Part shown: one piece after another, positions 18,767-26,723 of the stretch
Layout of the letters: every line of letters starts with the position of its first letter
How positions within the stretch are numbered: position 1 is the stretch's first letter
Source: Azospirillum thiophilum
GTDB lineage: Bacteria > Pseudomonadota > Alphaproteobacteria > Azospirillales > Azospirillaceae
Direction of reading: 5' to 3'
NCBI RefSeq assembly: GCF_001305595.1
Contig: NZ_CP012401.1
Coordinates: forward strand, 1,623,001-1,687,000
DNA length: 64,000 nucleotides
The notes under the pieces: model-generated
The model's input: the letters and a program-made list of their open reading frames with translations, nothing else
Told to the model about the DNA's origin: nothing
Databases searched by the model: none
Translations under genes and position numbers: made by a program

Positions 18767-20197
18767 ATGGCCAACGAACAGGCACTCGCCCTCATTAAGC
18801 GTCTTGCTACCGACGGCGAATTCCGTAATCAATTGAACGCACTCGATATTTCGGGCAAGCAGGCGCTGCTGGCCCAGGGTGGGTTCGGCGGTGTCAGCGC
18901 CGAGCATGTTCGCGCCGCTGCCGCGGACGCCTTCAAGCACCTGACCAGTCAGGAAGGCGGACTGGACAGTGGCCTCGCTGTCGAGTCGATCGCAACCGCC
19001 GCCTCGGCCTCCGCGACCTCGGCTTCGGCACAGTCCGCGTCTGCCACCTCCGCTTCCGCAACGTCTGCTTCTGCCAGCTCCGCCTCCGCCCAGTCGGCAT
19101 CGGCCTTCTCGGCGTCCGCGTCCGCTTCGGCGTTCCCGGCACCCGGCTTCTCGGCTTCCGCCCAGTCGGCTGCGGCGCAGTCGGCCTCTGCTACTTCGGC
19201 TGCGGCGCAGTCGGCTTCGGCGGTCCCGGCACCGGCCTTCTCCGCATCGGCGCAATCCGCATCGGCGACCTCGGCTGCGGCGCAGTCGGCGTCCGCGGTT
19301 CCGGCGCCTGCCTTCTCTGCGGTTGCGGCTCCGGCGTCGGCCTTCTCGGCTGCGGCGCAGTCGGCGTCCGCGGTTCCGGCGCCTGCCTTCTCTGCGGTTG
19401 CGGCTCCGGCGCCTGCCTTCTCTGCGGTTGCGGCTCCGGCGTCGGCCTTCTCGGCTGCGGCGCAGTCGGCGTCCGCGGTTCCGGCGCCTGCCTTCTCTGC
19501 GGTTGCGGCTCCGGCGTCGGCCTTCTCGGCTGCGGCGCAGTCGGCATCCGCGGTTCCGGCGCCTGCCTTCTCTGCGGTTGCGGCTCCGGCGTCGGCCTTC
19601 TCGGCTGCGGCGCAGTCGGCGTCCGCGGTTCCGGCGCCTGCCTTCTCTGCGGTTGCGGCTCCGGCGTCGGCCTTCTCGGCTGCGGCGCAGTCGGCGTCCG
19701 CGGTTCCGGCGCCTGCCTTCTCTGCGGTTGCGGCTCCGGCATCGGCCTTCTCGGCTGCGGCGCAGTCGGCGTCCGCGGTTCCGGCGCCTGCCTTCTCTGC
19801 GGTTGCGGCTCCGGCGTCGGCCTTCTCGGCTGCGGCGCAGTCGGCGTCCGCGGTTCCGGCGCCTGCCTTCTCTGCGGTTGCGGCTCCGGCGTCGGCCTTC
19901 TCGGCTGCGGCGCAGTCGGTGTCCGCGGTTCCGGCGCCTGCCTTCTCGGCGGTTGCCGCTCCGGCGTCGGCCTTCTCTGCTGCGGCGCAGTCGGCGTCCG
20001 CGGTCCCGAACCCGGCCTTCTCGGCGTCTGCCTTCTCGGCGTCCGCACAGTCGGCTTCGGGGATGTCCGCGACGTCTGCCTCTGCGACGTCCGCTGCTGC
20101 CCAGTCGGCGTCGGCGACCCCCGCCGCCCCCGCGGCTTCGGCATCCGCATCGCCTGCTCCGGCAGCGCCGAGCGACGATCCCACGGCCGAGGCTTGA
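18767..20197 (+). CDS. Nif11-like leader RiPP precursor with giant tandem-repeat core (precursor 2)
   Basis: A 476-residue protein with an N11P-like leader (MANEQALALIKRLATDGEFR, residues 1-20, and on to about 60). A possible GG boundary follows in TSQEGGLDSG, near residue 65. The remaining about 400 residues are almost only Ala, Ser, Pro, Phe, Val, Gln and Thr, with no Cys. An early zone of SATSASAQSASA-type repeats gives way to nine copies of a 25-residue unit starting SAVPAPAFSAV and ending SAFSAAAQSA (one copy has 10 extra residues). The end is acidic (APSDDPTAEA). AGGAGG sits eight bases before the ATG. It is 114 bases upstream of ycaO with no clear terminator. The core could carry many identical modification sites. 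An unmodified structural or surface protein is the alternative. Confidence 0.8.
   Translation: MANEQALALIKRLATDGEFRNQLNALDISGKQALLAQGGFGGVSAEHVRAAAADAFKHLTSQEGGLDSGLAVESIATAASASATSASAQSASATSASATSASASSASAQSASAFSASASASAFPAPGFSASAQSAAAQSASATSAAAQSASAVPAPAFSASAQSASATSAAAQSASAVPAPAFSAVAAPASAFSAAAQSASAVPAPAFSAVAAPAPAFSAVAAPASAFSAAAQSASAVPAPAFSAVAAPASAFSAAAQSASAVPAPAFSAVAAPASAFSAAAQSASAVPAPAFSAVAAPASAFSAAAQSASAVPAPAFSAVAAPASAFSAAAQSASAVPAPAFSAVAAPASAFSAAAQSASAVPAPAFSAVAAPASAFSAAAQSVSAVPAPAFSAVAAPASAFSAAAQSASAVPNPAFSASAFSASAQSASGMSATSASATSAAAQSASATPAAPAASASASPAPAAPSDDPTAEA
19292..19996 (+). repeat. 75-bp tandem repeat, nine units, in the precursor 2 core
   Basis: Units begin TCCGCGGTTCCGGCGCC at 19292, 19367, 19472, 19547, 19622, 19697, 19772, 19847 and 19922, with the next boundary at 19997. 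Spacing is exactly 75 bases except for the second unit (105 bases, an internal duplication of a 30-base piece). Units differ by only a few bases, so the array is recent or kept homogeneous by recombination. All steps are multiples of three. Confidence 0.95.
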
Positions 20198-20311
20198 TCG
20201 GGTTGGGGCCGATCTTTTCTCTTTCGAGAGAGGGCCGGCCCCGCCCCCTGCCTTGCAGCACAGCGACCACCCCACCCGAACCGGCCGGAGCAGCGAGTCC
20301 TGACCCATCCC

Positions 20312-21646
20312 ATGGCTGACAGCGCATCTCCCGAAACCGTCTATCCGGAGTTTCCCGGCATCCGCCTGGGCGACACCGTCCACCGCGCCGCCAAGCGCTT
20401 CTTCATCGGTACGCACCGCACGGCAACGCCGGAAGAAACCCTGGCCCGCATCTCGCCCCATTTCGCCAGTTGCGGCATCACGCGGCTGGCCGACGTGACC
20501 GGGCTCGACCGTCTGGGCATCCATACGGTCATTGGGCACCGCCCCAACAGCCCGACCCTGTCCGGCAGCGCCGGCAAGGGCTTCAGCCTGGCAGCGGCCA
20601 CCGTTTCTGCCGCAATGGAGGCGATCGAGTTCCATCACGCCGAACATCTGCGGCTGCCTCATATCGAGGCGACCTGGAACGACCTGCCTGCCGATGGGCG
20701 CATCCCGGTGGACCGGCTGGCGGGAACCAAGCACGGCTCTTTCCGCCCCGACCGTCCGGAGATCTGGACCTGGGGCTGGGATCTGATGGGCGGGCGTCCG
20801 GTTGCCGCCCCCTGGACGGCGGTCGGGCTGCACAGCATGCCGCCGGGTACCAAGCCGGGCGCGCGCAGCTTCTACGCCATGGGTACCAACGGGCTGGCCA
20901 GCGGCAACCACATCCTGGAAGCCGTCGCCTCCGGCCTCTACGAGGTGATCGAGCGCGATTCCGTCGCTTGCTGGCGCTATGCCGGCGACAAGCTGCGCTG
21001 GCCGACGCCGCGGGTCGACCTGGACAGTGTCGACGCGCCCACCGTGCGCGACCTGCTGCACCGGTTCGAGCTGGCCGGCATCCGTCCGCTGCTGTTCGAC
21101 GTGACCACCGACCTCGGCGTGCCCAGCTACATGGCGATCGTCTATGACCGCGAGATGCGCAAGACCGGCATGAACCGCGGGTACGGCAGCCACCTGGAAC
21201 CGGCCGTCGCCATGTGCCGCGCCTTGACCGAAGCGGTGCAGTCGCGTCTCGTGCTGATCGCCGGATCGCGCGACGATTTTTTCCGCCGCGACCTGATCCG
21301 TAACCAGAACGCCGACGGCAACGCGGAAATCGCGGCGTTGGAAGCGACGCCGATCACCATCGACGGCCGCCGCCATGTCAACCACGCCACCCCGAGCTTC
21401 GAGGGTGACATCACGGTCCTGCTGACCGTGCTGCGCCGTGCCGGGATCGAACAGGCGCTGGTCTTCGACCTGACCCTCCCGGAAATCGGCATTCCGGTGG
21501 TGCGGCTGCTCGTGCCGGGGCTGGAGGGGTACCAGTTCGACTTCTACACTCCGGGGGCCCGGCCGCTGGCCTTTACCGAGGCGCTGCAGGCGCATGCCTC
21601 TCACGCGCCGCAGGCGCATCCGGGCCAGATGGGGTCGGTCGCATGA
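20312..21646 (+). CDS. ycaO: YcaO-domain peptide-modifying enzyme
   Basis: A 444-residue YcaO-family enzyme. YcaO proteins use ATP to activate peptide backbone amides. They form azolines, or thioamides when paired with TfuA. The ATP-site signatures are visible as SAAMEAIEFHHAE (the S-x3-E-x2-E element, about residue 97), EAVASGLYEVIERD and RALTEAVQSRL. The C-terminus (SHAPQAHPGQMGSVA) lacks the PxPxP tail of azoline-forming YcaOs. There is no fused E1-like or leader-binding domain. Its stop overlaps the tfuA ATG (ATGA), so translation is coupled. It lies directly behind the repeat precursor, which is the obvious substrate. An azoline-forming role is less likely given TfuA and the Cys-free substrate. 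Confidence 0.92.
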   Translation: MADSASPETVYPEFPGIRLGDTVHRAAKRFFIGTHRTATPEETLARISPHFASCGITRLADVTGLDRLGIHTVIGHRPNSPTLSGSAGKGFSLAAATVSAAMEAIEFHHAEHLRLPHIEATWNDLPADGRIPVDRLAGTKHGSFRPDRPEIWTWGWDLMGGRPVAAPWTAVGLHSMPPGTKPGARSFYAMGTNGLASGNHILEAVASGLYEVIERDSVACWRYAGDKLRWPTPRVDLDSVDAPTVRDLLHRFELAGIRPLLFDVTTDLGVPSYMAIVYDREMRKTGMNRGYGSHLEPAVAMCRALTEAVQSRLVLIAGSRDDFFRRDLIRNQNADGNAEIAALEATPITIDGRRHVNHATPSFEGDITVLLTVLRRAGIEQALVFDLTLPEIGIPVVRLLVPGLEGYQFDFYTPGARPLAFTEALQAHASHAPQAHPGQMGSVA

Positions 21647-23055
21647 AGATCTGTGTGTTCCTGGGTCCGACCATGCCGGCGGAGGATGCCCGCGCAATCC
21701 TGCCGGGCGCGGTCTATCTGGCGCCGGCTGCGCAGGCCGATATCATCAGCGCCATGACCATCCATCGGCCCGACGTGATCGCCCTGATCGATGGGGTGTT
21801 CGGCCAGTCGCTGTCGGTGTGGCACAAGGAAATCCTGTTCGCCCTGCACAAGGGGGTGGCGGTCTACGGCGCCTCCAGCATGGGGGCGCTGCGGGCGGCC
21901 GAGTGCCATCCCTTCGGCATGGTGCCTGTGGGCGAGGTGGCGCGCGGCTATGTCGACGGCCGGCTGACCGGCGACGACGAGGTGGCGCTGGCCCATGCCG
22001 GCCCGGAGGACGGCTACTTTCCGCTCTCCGAGCCGCTGGTGAATCTGCGCGCCAGCATGGCCGCCACGCTGGCCGCCGGGGTGGTGGACAAGGCCGTGCA
22101 CGACCGCGTGATCGCCGCGGCCAAGGCCCTCTACTTCACCGAGCGGACCCGGGACCGCGTCTTCGCCGAAGCCGGATTGACTGCGGAGGAGACGGAGCGG
22201 CTGGAGCGTTTCCTGGAAACCGGCTCGGTCGACCAGAAGCGTCGCGATGCAGAGGCTCTGCTAGGCCATCTCGCCAGCCTCATCACGCCGCCGCGGCTGG
22301 CCCCCTTCGACTTCAATGCGTCCCATTACTTCGATGTGTTGTACGAGCGCGACCGCCGTGTCTGTCATGGCGGCAACACTGTGCCGCTGTCCGAGATCGC
22401 CACCCACGCTGCCCTGCACCGGCCGGACTTCGCGGAGATCAACAACGCCGCGCTCGGCCGGCTGCTGATCCGCCAGTTCGCGGAGGTGATGGGGGTCTCG
22501 GTGGACGAGACGGCGGTGCGGACCGAGACGCAACGCTTTTGCGCGATGCGCGGGCTCGGCGGGGCCGGGGCGCTGGCCGACTGGTGCCGCCGCAACGACC
22601 TGACCGACGCCGAGTTCTCCGAATTGATGACCGAACTGGCCATCGAACGGGCGATGCGGCTGTGGTTGATCCCCCGCCGGTTCCTGGCGCGCACGACCAA
22701 GCCGGTGCTGAACGAGTTGCGTCTGCGCGGCCTCTACGAGTCGACCGCCGAAGAGGCGGCGCTGATCGAACGCGTGATGGAGCTGCATTTCGCCGACGCC
22801 AGCCGTCAGCCGACGAACTCGGTGGAGGAACTGATCGCCGACCATCTCGGCAGCACCGCTTGCCGGATGGATGCGGCGGCCGACGTATGGGCGTATGAAT
22901 ATGGCTTCAAGGATCTGCTCGACTTGCGCATCGACCTGATGCGGGCCAAGCAGGTGCGAGACCTGTTCCGCCAGTTGGCGGGGGAGGCGGAAGCGGCGCT
23001 GGCGTCCGACCCGGCGCCGGCGGAACCCGTGCCGGAAGAGGAGATGCAGACGTGA
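21643..23055 (+). CDS. tfuA: TfuA-domain protein with long C-terminal extension
   Basis: A 470-residue protein whose first about 200 residues are a TfuA core: KICVFLGPTMP, VIALIDGVFGQSLSVWHKEIL, GVAVYGASSMGALRAAEC and DDEVALAHAGPEDG. TfuA works with YcaO in backbone thioamidation and has been linked to releasing sulfide from a ThiS thiocarboxylate for YcaO. Known archaeal TfuA proteins are about half this length; the extra C-terminal part here is helical and charged, with no domain I recognise. It may bind the leader or the YcaO. It overlaps ycaO by four bases and the next gene by four bases. No signal peptide. Confidence 0.9.
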   Translation: MKICVFLGPTMPAEDARAILPGAVYLAPAAQADIISAMTIHRPDVIALIDGVFGQSLSVWHKEILFALHKGVAVYGASSMGALRAAECHPFGMVPVGEVARGYVDGRLTGDDEVALAHAGPEDGYFPLSEPLVNLRASMAATLAAGVVDKAVHDRVIAAAKALYFTERTRDRVFAEAGLTAEETERLERFLETGSVDQKRRDAEALLGHLASLITPPRLAPFDFNASHYFDVLYERDRRVCHGGNTVPLSEIATHAALHRPDFAEINNAALGRLLIRQFAEVMGVSVDETAVRTETQRFCAMRGLGGAGALADWCRRNDLTDAEFSELMTELAIERAMRLWLIPRRFLARTTKPVLNELRLRGLYESTAEEAALIERVMELHFADASRQPTNSVEELIADHLGSTACRMDAAADVWAYEYGFKDLLDLRIDLMRAKQVRDLFRQLAGEAEAALASDPAPAEPVPEEEMQT

Positions 23056-23336
23056 CCAACGCAGAAGTGATCATCCGCGTGCCGACTCCGCTGCGCGGCT
23101 TCGTCGGCGGCAGCGATCAGGTGACGGTTCCCGGTACCACGGTGCGCGAAGCCCTGGCGGCTTTGACCGCCGGGCAGGAGGCGTTCAGAGACCGCTTGTT
23201 CACCGCGGAAGGCGATCTGCGCCGCTTCGTGAACGTCTATCTCGGCCGCGATGACGTGCGACGGCTGGGTGGATTGGAGGCGGCGCTGCCGGCCGGTGCC
23301 ACCCTGACCCTGATGGTCGCCCTGGCGGGCGGTTGA
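23052..23336 (+). CDS. ThiS/MoaD-like ubiquitin-fold sulfur carrier
   Basis: A 94-residue beta-grasp protein ending in VALAGG. The terminal Gly-Gly is the site that ThiF/MoeB-type enzymes adenylate and convert to a thiocarboxylate. Internal features fit MoaD/ThiS: VIIRVPTPLRGFVGG, VPGTTVREALAAL and FVNVYLGRDDVRRLGGLEAAL. The GTG start overlaps the tfuA stop. Its position between tfuA and a rhodanese-ThiF gene strongly suggests it is the dedicated sulfur donor of this pathway. A housekeeping molybdopterin or thiamin role is less likely, since no moa or thi genes are nearby. Confidence 0.9.
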   Translation: MTNAEVIIRVPTPLRGFVGGSDQVTVPGTTVREALAALTAGQEAFRDRLFTAEGDLRRFVNVYLGRDDVRRLGGLEAALPAGATLTLMVALAGG

Positions 23337-23348
23337 GGAGTTCGCGTG

Positions 23349-24503
23349 ATGAGCCTGAAGGACCGTCGTCTGTCCGAGCTGCGCGCCCGCATTCCGGAAG
23401 TCACCGCGGCCGACGCGCTCGCTCTGCAGCGTGGCGGTGCTCTGCTGGTCGATGTCCGTGAGGACGAGGAGACGGTGACCGGCACTCCCGTCGGGGCGCT
23501 GCGCCTGCCGCGCGGTTTCCTGGAATTGCGGATCGAGGACAAGGCGTCCGATCCGGCACGCACCCTGCTGCTGATGTGCGCCGGCGGCACCCGGTCGCTG
23601 TTCGCGGCCGAGGATCTGCTGCGGCTGGGCTATGGCGACGTGCGGTCGGTGGCCGGCGGCTTCTCCGCCTGGAAGGCGGCGGGCCTGCCGGTGGAGGTGC
23701 CGCCGCAACTCGATGCCGCCCAGCGTGAGCGCTACCGCCGCCACCTGACCATGCCCGAGGTGGGAGAGGTAGGTCAGCACAGGCTGCTGCGTAGCCGTGT
23801 CGCCCTGATCGGTGCGGGCGGGCTCGGCTCGCCCATCGCGCTGTATCTGGCCGCCGCCGGGGTGGGGCATCTGACCCTGATCGACGACGACCGGGTCGAG
23901 CGCAGCAACCTCCAGCGCCAGATCCTGCATGCCGAAAGCCGGCTGGGACAGCGCAAGGTCGAGAGCGGGCGCGCCGCCCTGCTCGACCTCAACCCGACCA
24001 TCGAAGTGGTGAGCCACGACACGCGGTTGGAGGCCGCCAACGTGCTCGACCTTTTGGCCGGTCACGACGTGGTGGTCGACGGGTCCGACAATCTGCCGAC
24101 GCGCTATCTGGTCAACGACGCCTGCCTGCGGCTGGGCGTGCCCAACGTCTACGGCGCCATCTTCCGGTTCGAAGGACAGGTGTCGGTGTTCGGCGGCGCC
24201 GCGGGCGTGCGTCCGTGCTACCGTTGCCTGTTTCCGGAACCGCCGCCGGCCGAATATGCCCCGTCCTGCGCCGAGGCTGGCGTATTGGGCGTTCTGCCCG
24301 GCGTGATCGGTACCATCATGGCGGCCGAGACGATCAAGCTGCTGTTGGGGTTGGGCGAACCTCTGGCTGGCCGTCTGCTGCTCTATGACGGACTGCGCGG
24401 CGAGTTCAACGAGATCGCGGTGCCGGTCGATCCCGACTGTCCGTCCTGTTCGCATGGTGCGCGGCCGGAACTGAGCGATATCGCGGCGGTATGCGGTGTC
24501 TGA
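23349..24503 (+). CDS. Rhodanese-ThiF/MoeB fusion, sulfur-carrier activating enzyme
   Basis: A 384-residue fusion. Residues about 10-118 are a rhodanese domain with active-site C77 in CAGGTR, able to carry a persulfide. Residues about 125-370 are a ThiF/MoeB E1-like domain: nucleotide loop GAGGLGS (155-161), NLQRQILH, DGSDNLPTRYLVND, the catalytic-region C307 (SCAEAGVLG), and zinc pairs C290/C293 and C364/C367. The usual Uba4/MOCS3 order is ThiF first, rhodanese last; here it is reversed. It should adenylate the GG end of the preceding carrier and transfer sulfur to it. GAGGAG precedes the ATG at 23349. A terminator follows. Confidence 0.92.
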   Translation: MSLKDRRLSELRARIPEVTAADALALQRGGALLVDVREDEETVTGTPVGALRLPRGFLELRIEDKASDPARTLLLMCAGGTRSLFAAEDLLRLGYGDVRSVAGGFSAWKAAGLPVEVPPQLDAAQRERYRRHLTMPEVGEVGQHRLLRSRVALIGAGGLGSPIALYLAAAGVGHLTLIDDDRVERSNLQRQILHAESRLGQRKVESGRAALLDLNPTIEVVSHDTRLEAANVLDLLAGHDVVVDGSDNLPTRYLVNDACLRLGVPNVYGAIFRFEGQVSVFGGAAGVRPCYRCLFPEPPPAEYAPSCAEAGVLGVLPGVIGTIMAAETIKLLLGLGEPLAGRLLLYDGLRGEFNEIAVPVDPDCPSCSHGARPELSDIAAVCGV

Positions 24504-24520
24504 CAGAGGAAAGCGGAAGG

Positions 24521-24549
24521 GCGCCGCCTCGTGTCAGGCGGCGCTCTTT
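24521..24549 (+). terminator. Terminator of the YcaO-TfuA operon
   Basis: GCGCCGCCT (24521-24529), loop CGTGTC, AGGCGGCGC (24536-24544), then TCTTTT. It overlaps the end of the convergent receiver gene and marks the end of the RiPP operon. Confidence 0.8.
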
Positions 24550-24929
24550 TGTTCGATGACGCTGTGCACGAGTTTCTTCAGGGCGACAAAATCGACCGGC
24601 TTGGTCACCAGTTCGGCCGCACCGATGTCCAGTGCGCGCCGGCGGTTTTCCGTGTCACCGTAGGCGGTGACCATGATGACCGGAACATGCGGCACTTTTG
24701 CACGCAGGCATTGCAGAAGATCAAGGCCGCTCATGCCCGGCATGTTTATGTCGCTAAGGACAAGAACAGCCTCCGGTTGTAGCCCAGTGTTCAGGCTTTC
24801 AAGGGCTTTCTCCGCCGACGCGGCGAAATGAAGCACGAGTTCACCACGGCGCAACTCGGCGCGGAAACGCTGGCGGAAGAGATCCTCGATATCCGGTTCG
24901 TCGTCGACGACGAGGATTCCCAGGGTCAT
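24534..24929 (-). CDS. Single-domain response regulator
   Basis: A 131-residue receiver. It has the acidic pocket LVVDDEPDIED, phosphoacceptor D in LSDINMPGMSG, VTAYGD for the switch Thr, and TKPVDF with the conserved Lys. There is no DNA-binding domain. The ATG overlaps the stop of the upstream PAS histidine kinase, its obvious phosphodonor. The sequence is close to the receiver domain of the hybrid at 26724 (both have INMPGM and KP-DF), suggesting duplication. The gene ends inside the terminator of the RiPP operon. Confidence 0.88.
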   Translation of the reverse strand: MTLGILVVDDEPDIEDLFRQRFRAELRRGELVLHFAASAEKALESLNTGLQPEAVLVLSDINMPGMSGLDLLQCLRAKVPHVPVIMVTAYGDTENRRRALDIGAAELVTKPVDFVALKKLVHSVIEQKSAA

Positions 24930-26650
24930 GTCTTGCGGCGCTCCCCTAGCGACATTGCCGTCACCGTGCGTGGCAGCGTGATCGTGAACTCGGCATGCTC
25001 GTTTTCGACGCTGGATACGTCGAATCGGCCCCTGTGTTGATGTACCACGATGTCATAGCTCAGCGAAAGGCCTAAGCCCGTTCCCTCGCCGGTGGGCTTC
25101 GTCGTGAAGAATGGGGTGAATAGTTTGTCGACCACCGCAGGCGGCATGCCGACGCCATTGTCGTGAATTCTGATCGATACTTCGGAAATGCTCGCTTCAG
25201 TTGTGACTGTGAGCCGCGGTTCATAGCCGGGGTCGCCTGAGGCCAGCTGGCGTTTGCGCACGGCGTAGAAGCTGTTGGTGAACAGGTTCACCAGGACGCG
25301 CGACATGTCCTGAGGAACCAGTTTGACGTCGCCCACCTTCGGGTCGAAGCGGTGCTCCAAGGTGGCGTTGAAAGCGCGGTCCTGGGCGCGCACCGCATGG
25401 TAGGACAGAGCCAGCGCCTCTTCGACCAGCGCATTGAGGTCGGTGGCCTGCCATTCGCCGCCGCCGCCGCGCGAATGGGCCAGCATGCTCTTGACGATGT
25501 TGTCGGCGCGCCTGCCATGGTCCGCGATCTTGCGCAGGTTGCTTTGCAGGCTGTCGACCAGTTCGTCGACGTCGGCGCGGGTGGCCTCGTCGAGATGGCC
25601 ATCGAGCGGTCCCAGCAATTCCAACAGCTCGTCCAGCAATTCGCCTGACAGCTCGGCGAAGTTGTTGACGAAGTTCAGCGGGTTCTTCAGCTCATGGGCA
25701 ATTCCGGCGGTCAACTGGCCGAGCGACGCCATCTTCTCCTGAACGATCAGCTGTTGCTGGGTGTCGCGCAGCTCCTTCAGGATCGCTTCGGCGCGTTCCT
25801 TGGCTTGGCGCAGTTCGTCCTCGATGCGCTTGCGGTCGGTGATGTCGTGGTGGGTGATGACATAGCCGCCGTCGGCGCGCGGAGCGGTGCGGATGTCCAG
25901 GATGCGGCCGTTGGAGGGAACCTGGCGTTCGGAATTGATGACCCCCTTCACCAGGAAACGGGTACACAGCTCCGCCACCGTCTCCTCGCAGGGGACGTCG
26001 CCGTAATCGCCGCGCTGGTGGTTGTAATAGAGGGTTTCGGCGACCGGCGTACCGGGCGGGAACATGCCGGGGGGGTAATCCCACAGCCGGAAATATTCGC
26101 TGTTGGCCCCTTCCAGCCGCAGGCCGCGGTCCAGCATCAGCACGCCGTTGGGCATGGCGTCGATCGCTGCCTGCAACAGCTGCCCCTGGTGCGGTACCTC
26201 GGCGTTGGCGGCCTGCGGGCGCATCTGGGTCAGCATCTCCATCACGGCGGGCGCGCCACCCCAATCCACCGGCTCCAGCAACTGGTCGAACCATTGCACG
26301 CTGGTGTCGGCACGGTGTCGCTTGATGCGGCGCGCTTGCGACTGGATCGGCCCTTGCAGGCAGCGGGCATAGGCGTTGCGTTCCGCCAGCCGGGCGTCCT
26401 CCGGCACCAGCTCCATGATGTCGGGCAAGGCCAGCACCTGTTCCACCGACTCATAACCCAGCAGGCGGGCCAGTGTGTTGCTGCAATGGAGGATGATGCC
26501 GTCGCGGTGGACGATCACGCCCGGCATCGCGGCGACCAGCTGGTCATGGTAAAGCCTCGCCCGGTCGGCCGCCGCCGACAGGGCCTCGCCCGGCGAAGAG
26601 TAGGATGACAGCGGTGGCAGGGCGCGGAACAGCTCGGTCTTGTCGTCCAT
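24926..26650 (-). CDS. PAS-domain sensor histidine kinase, cytoplasmic
   Basis: A 574-residue soluble kinase. A PAS domain occupies about residues 35-150, a second PAS-like sensor with the ANSEYFRLWDYPPGMFPPG segment about 160-280, then a coiled coil (DELRQAKERAEAILKELRD). The HisKA domain carries the phosphorylated histidine in GIAHELKNPL, and the ATP-binding domain has HDNGVGMPP, FTPFFTTKPTGEGTGLGLSL. There is no transmembrane segment. It overlaps the downstream receiver gene by four bases, so the two form an operon. The signal is unknown; a possible link to the adjacent peptide cluster is only by position. Confidence 0.9.
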   Translation of the reverse strand: MDDKTELFRALPPLSSYSSPGEALSAAADRARLYHDQLVAAMPGVIVHRDGIILHCSNTLARLLGYESVEQVLALPDIMELVPEDARLAERNAYARCLQGPIQSQARRIKRHRADTSVQWFDQLLEPVDWGGAPAVMEMLTQMRPQAANAEVPHQGQLLQAAIDAMPNGVLMLDRGLRLEGANSEYFRLWDYPPGMFPPGTPVAETLYYNHQRGDYGDVPCEETVAELCTRFLVKGVINSERQVPSNGRILDIRTAPRADGGYVITHHDITDRKRIEDELRQAKERAEAILKELRDTQQQLIVQEKMASLGQLTAGIAHELKNPLNFVNNFAELSGELLDELLELLGPLDGHLDEATRADVDELVDSLQSNLRKIADHGRRADNIVKSMLAHSRGGGGEWQATDLNALVEEALALSYHAVRAQDRAFNATLEHRFDPKVGDVKLVPQDMSRVLVNLFTNSFYAVRKRQLASGDPGYEPRLTVTTEASISEVSIRIHDNGVGMPPAVVDKLFTPFFTTKPTGEGTGLGLSLSYDIVVHQHRGRFDVSSVENEHAEFTITLPRTVTAMSLGERRKT

Positions 26651-26723
26651 ATATGATCGTCCCTGTGGATCGTCCTGTCGGGTGGGCGGTCGGTCAGGTC
26701 AGGCGGGCGGATGAGGGATGAAG

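Noticed and set aside
19292..19996. CRISPR array
   Set aside because: The units are contiguous 75-bp repeats without unique spacers and translate in one frame; no cas genes are present.
18704..21697. Long open frame on the minus strand across the RiPP precursor and ycaO, Arg/Gly-rich
   Set aside because: It is an artefact of the repeat and high GC: the plus-strand frame carries the leader, ribosome site and YcaO motifs, while the minus frame translates to low-complexity basic sequence.
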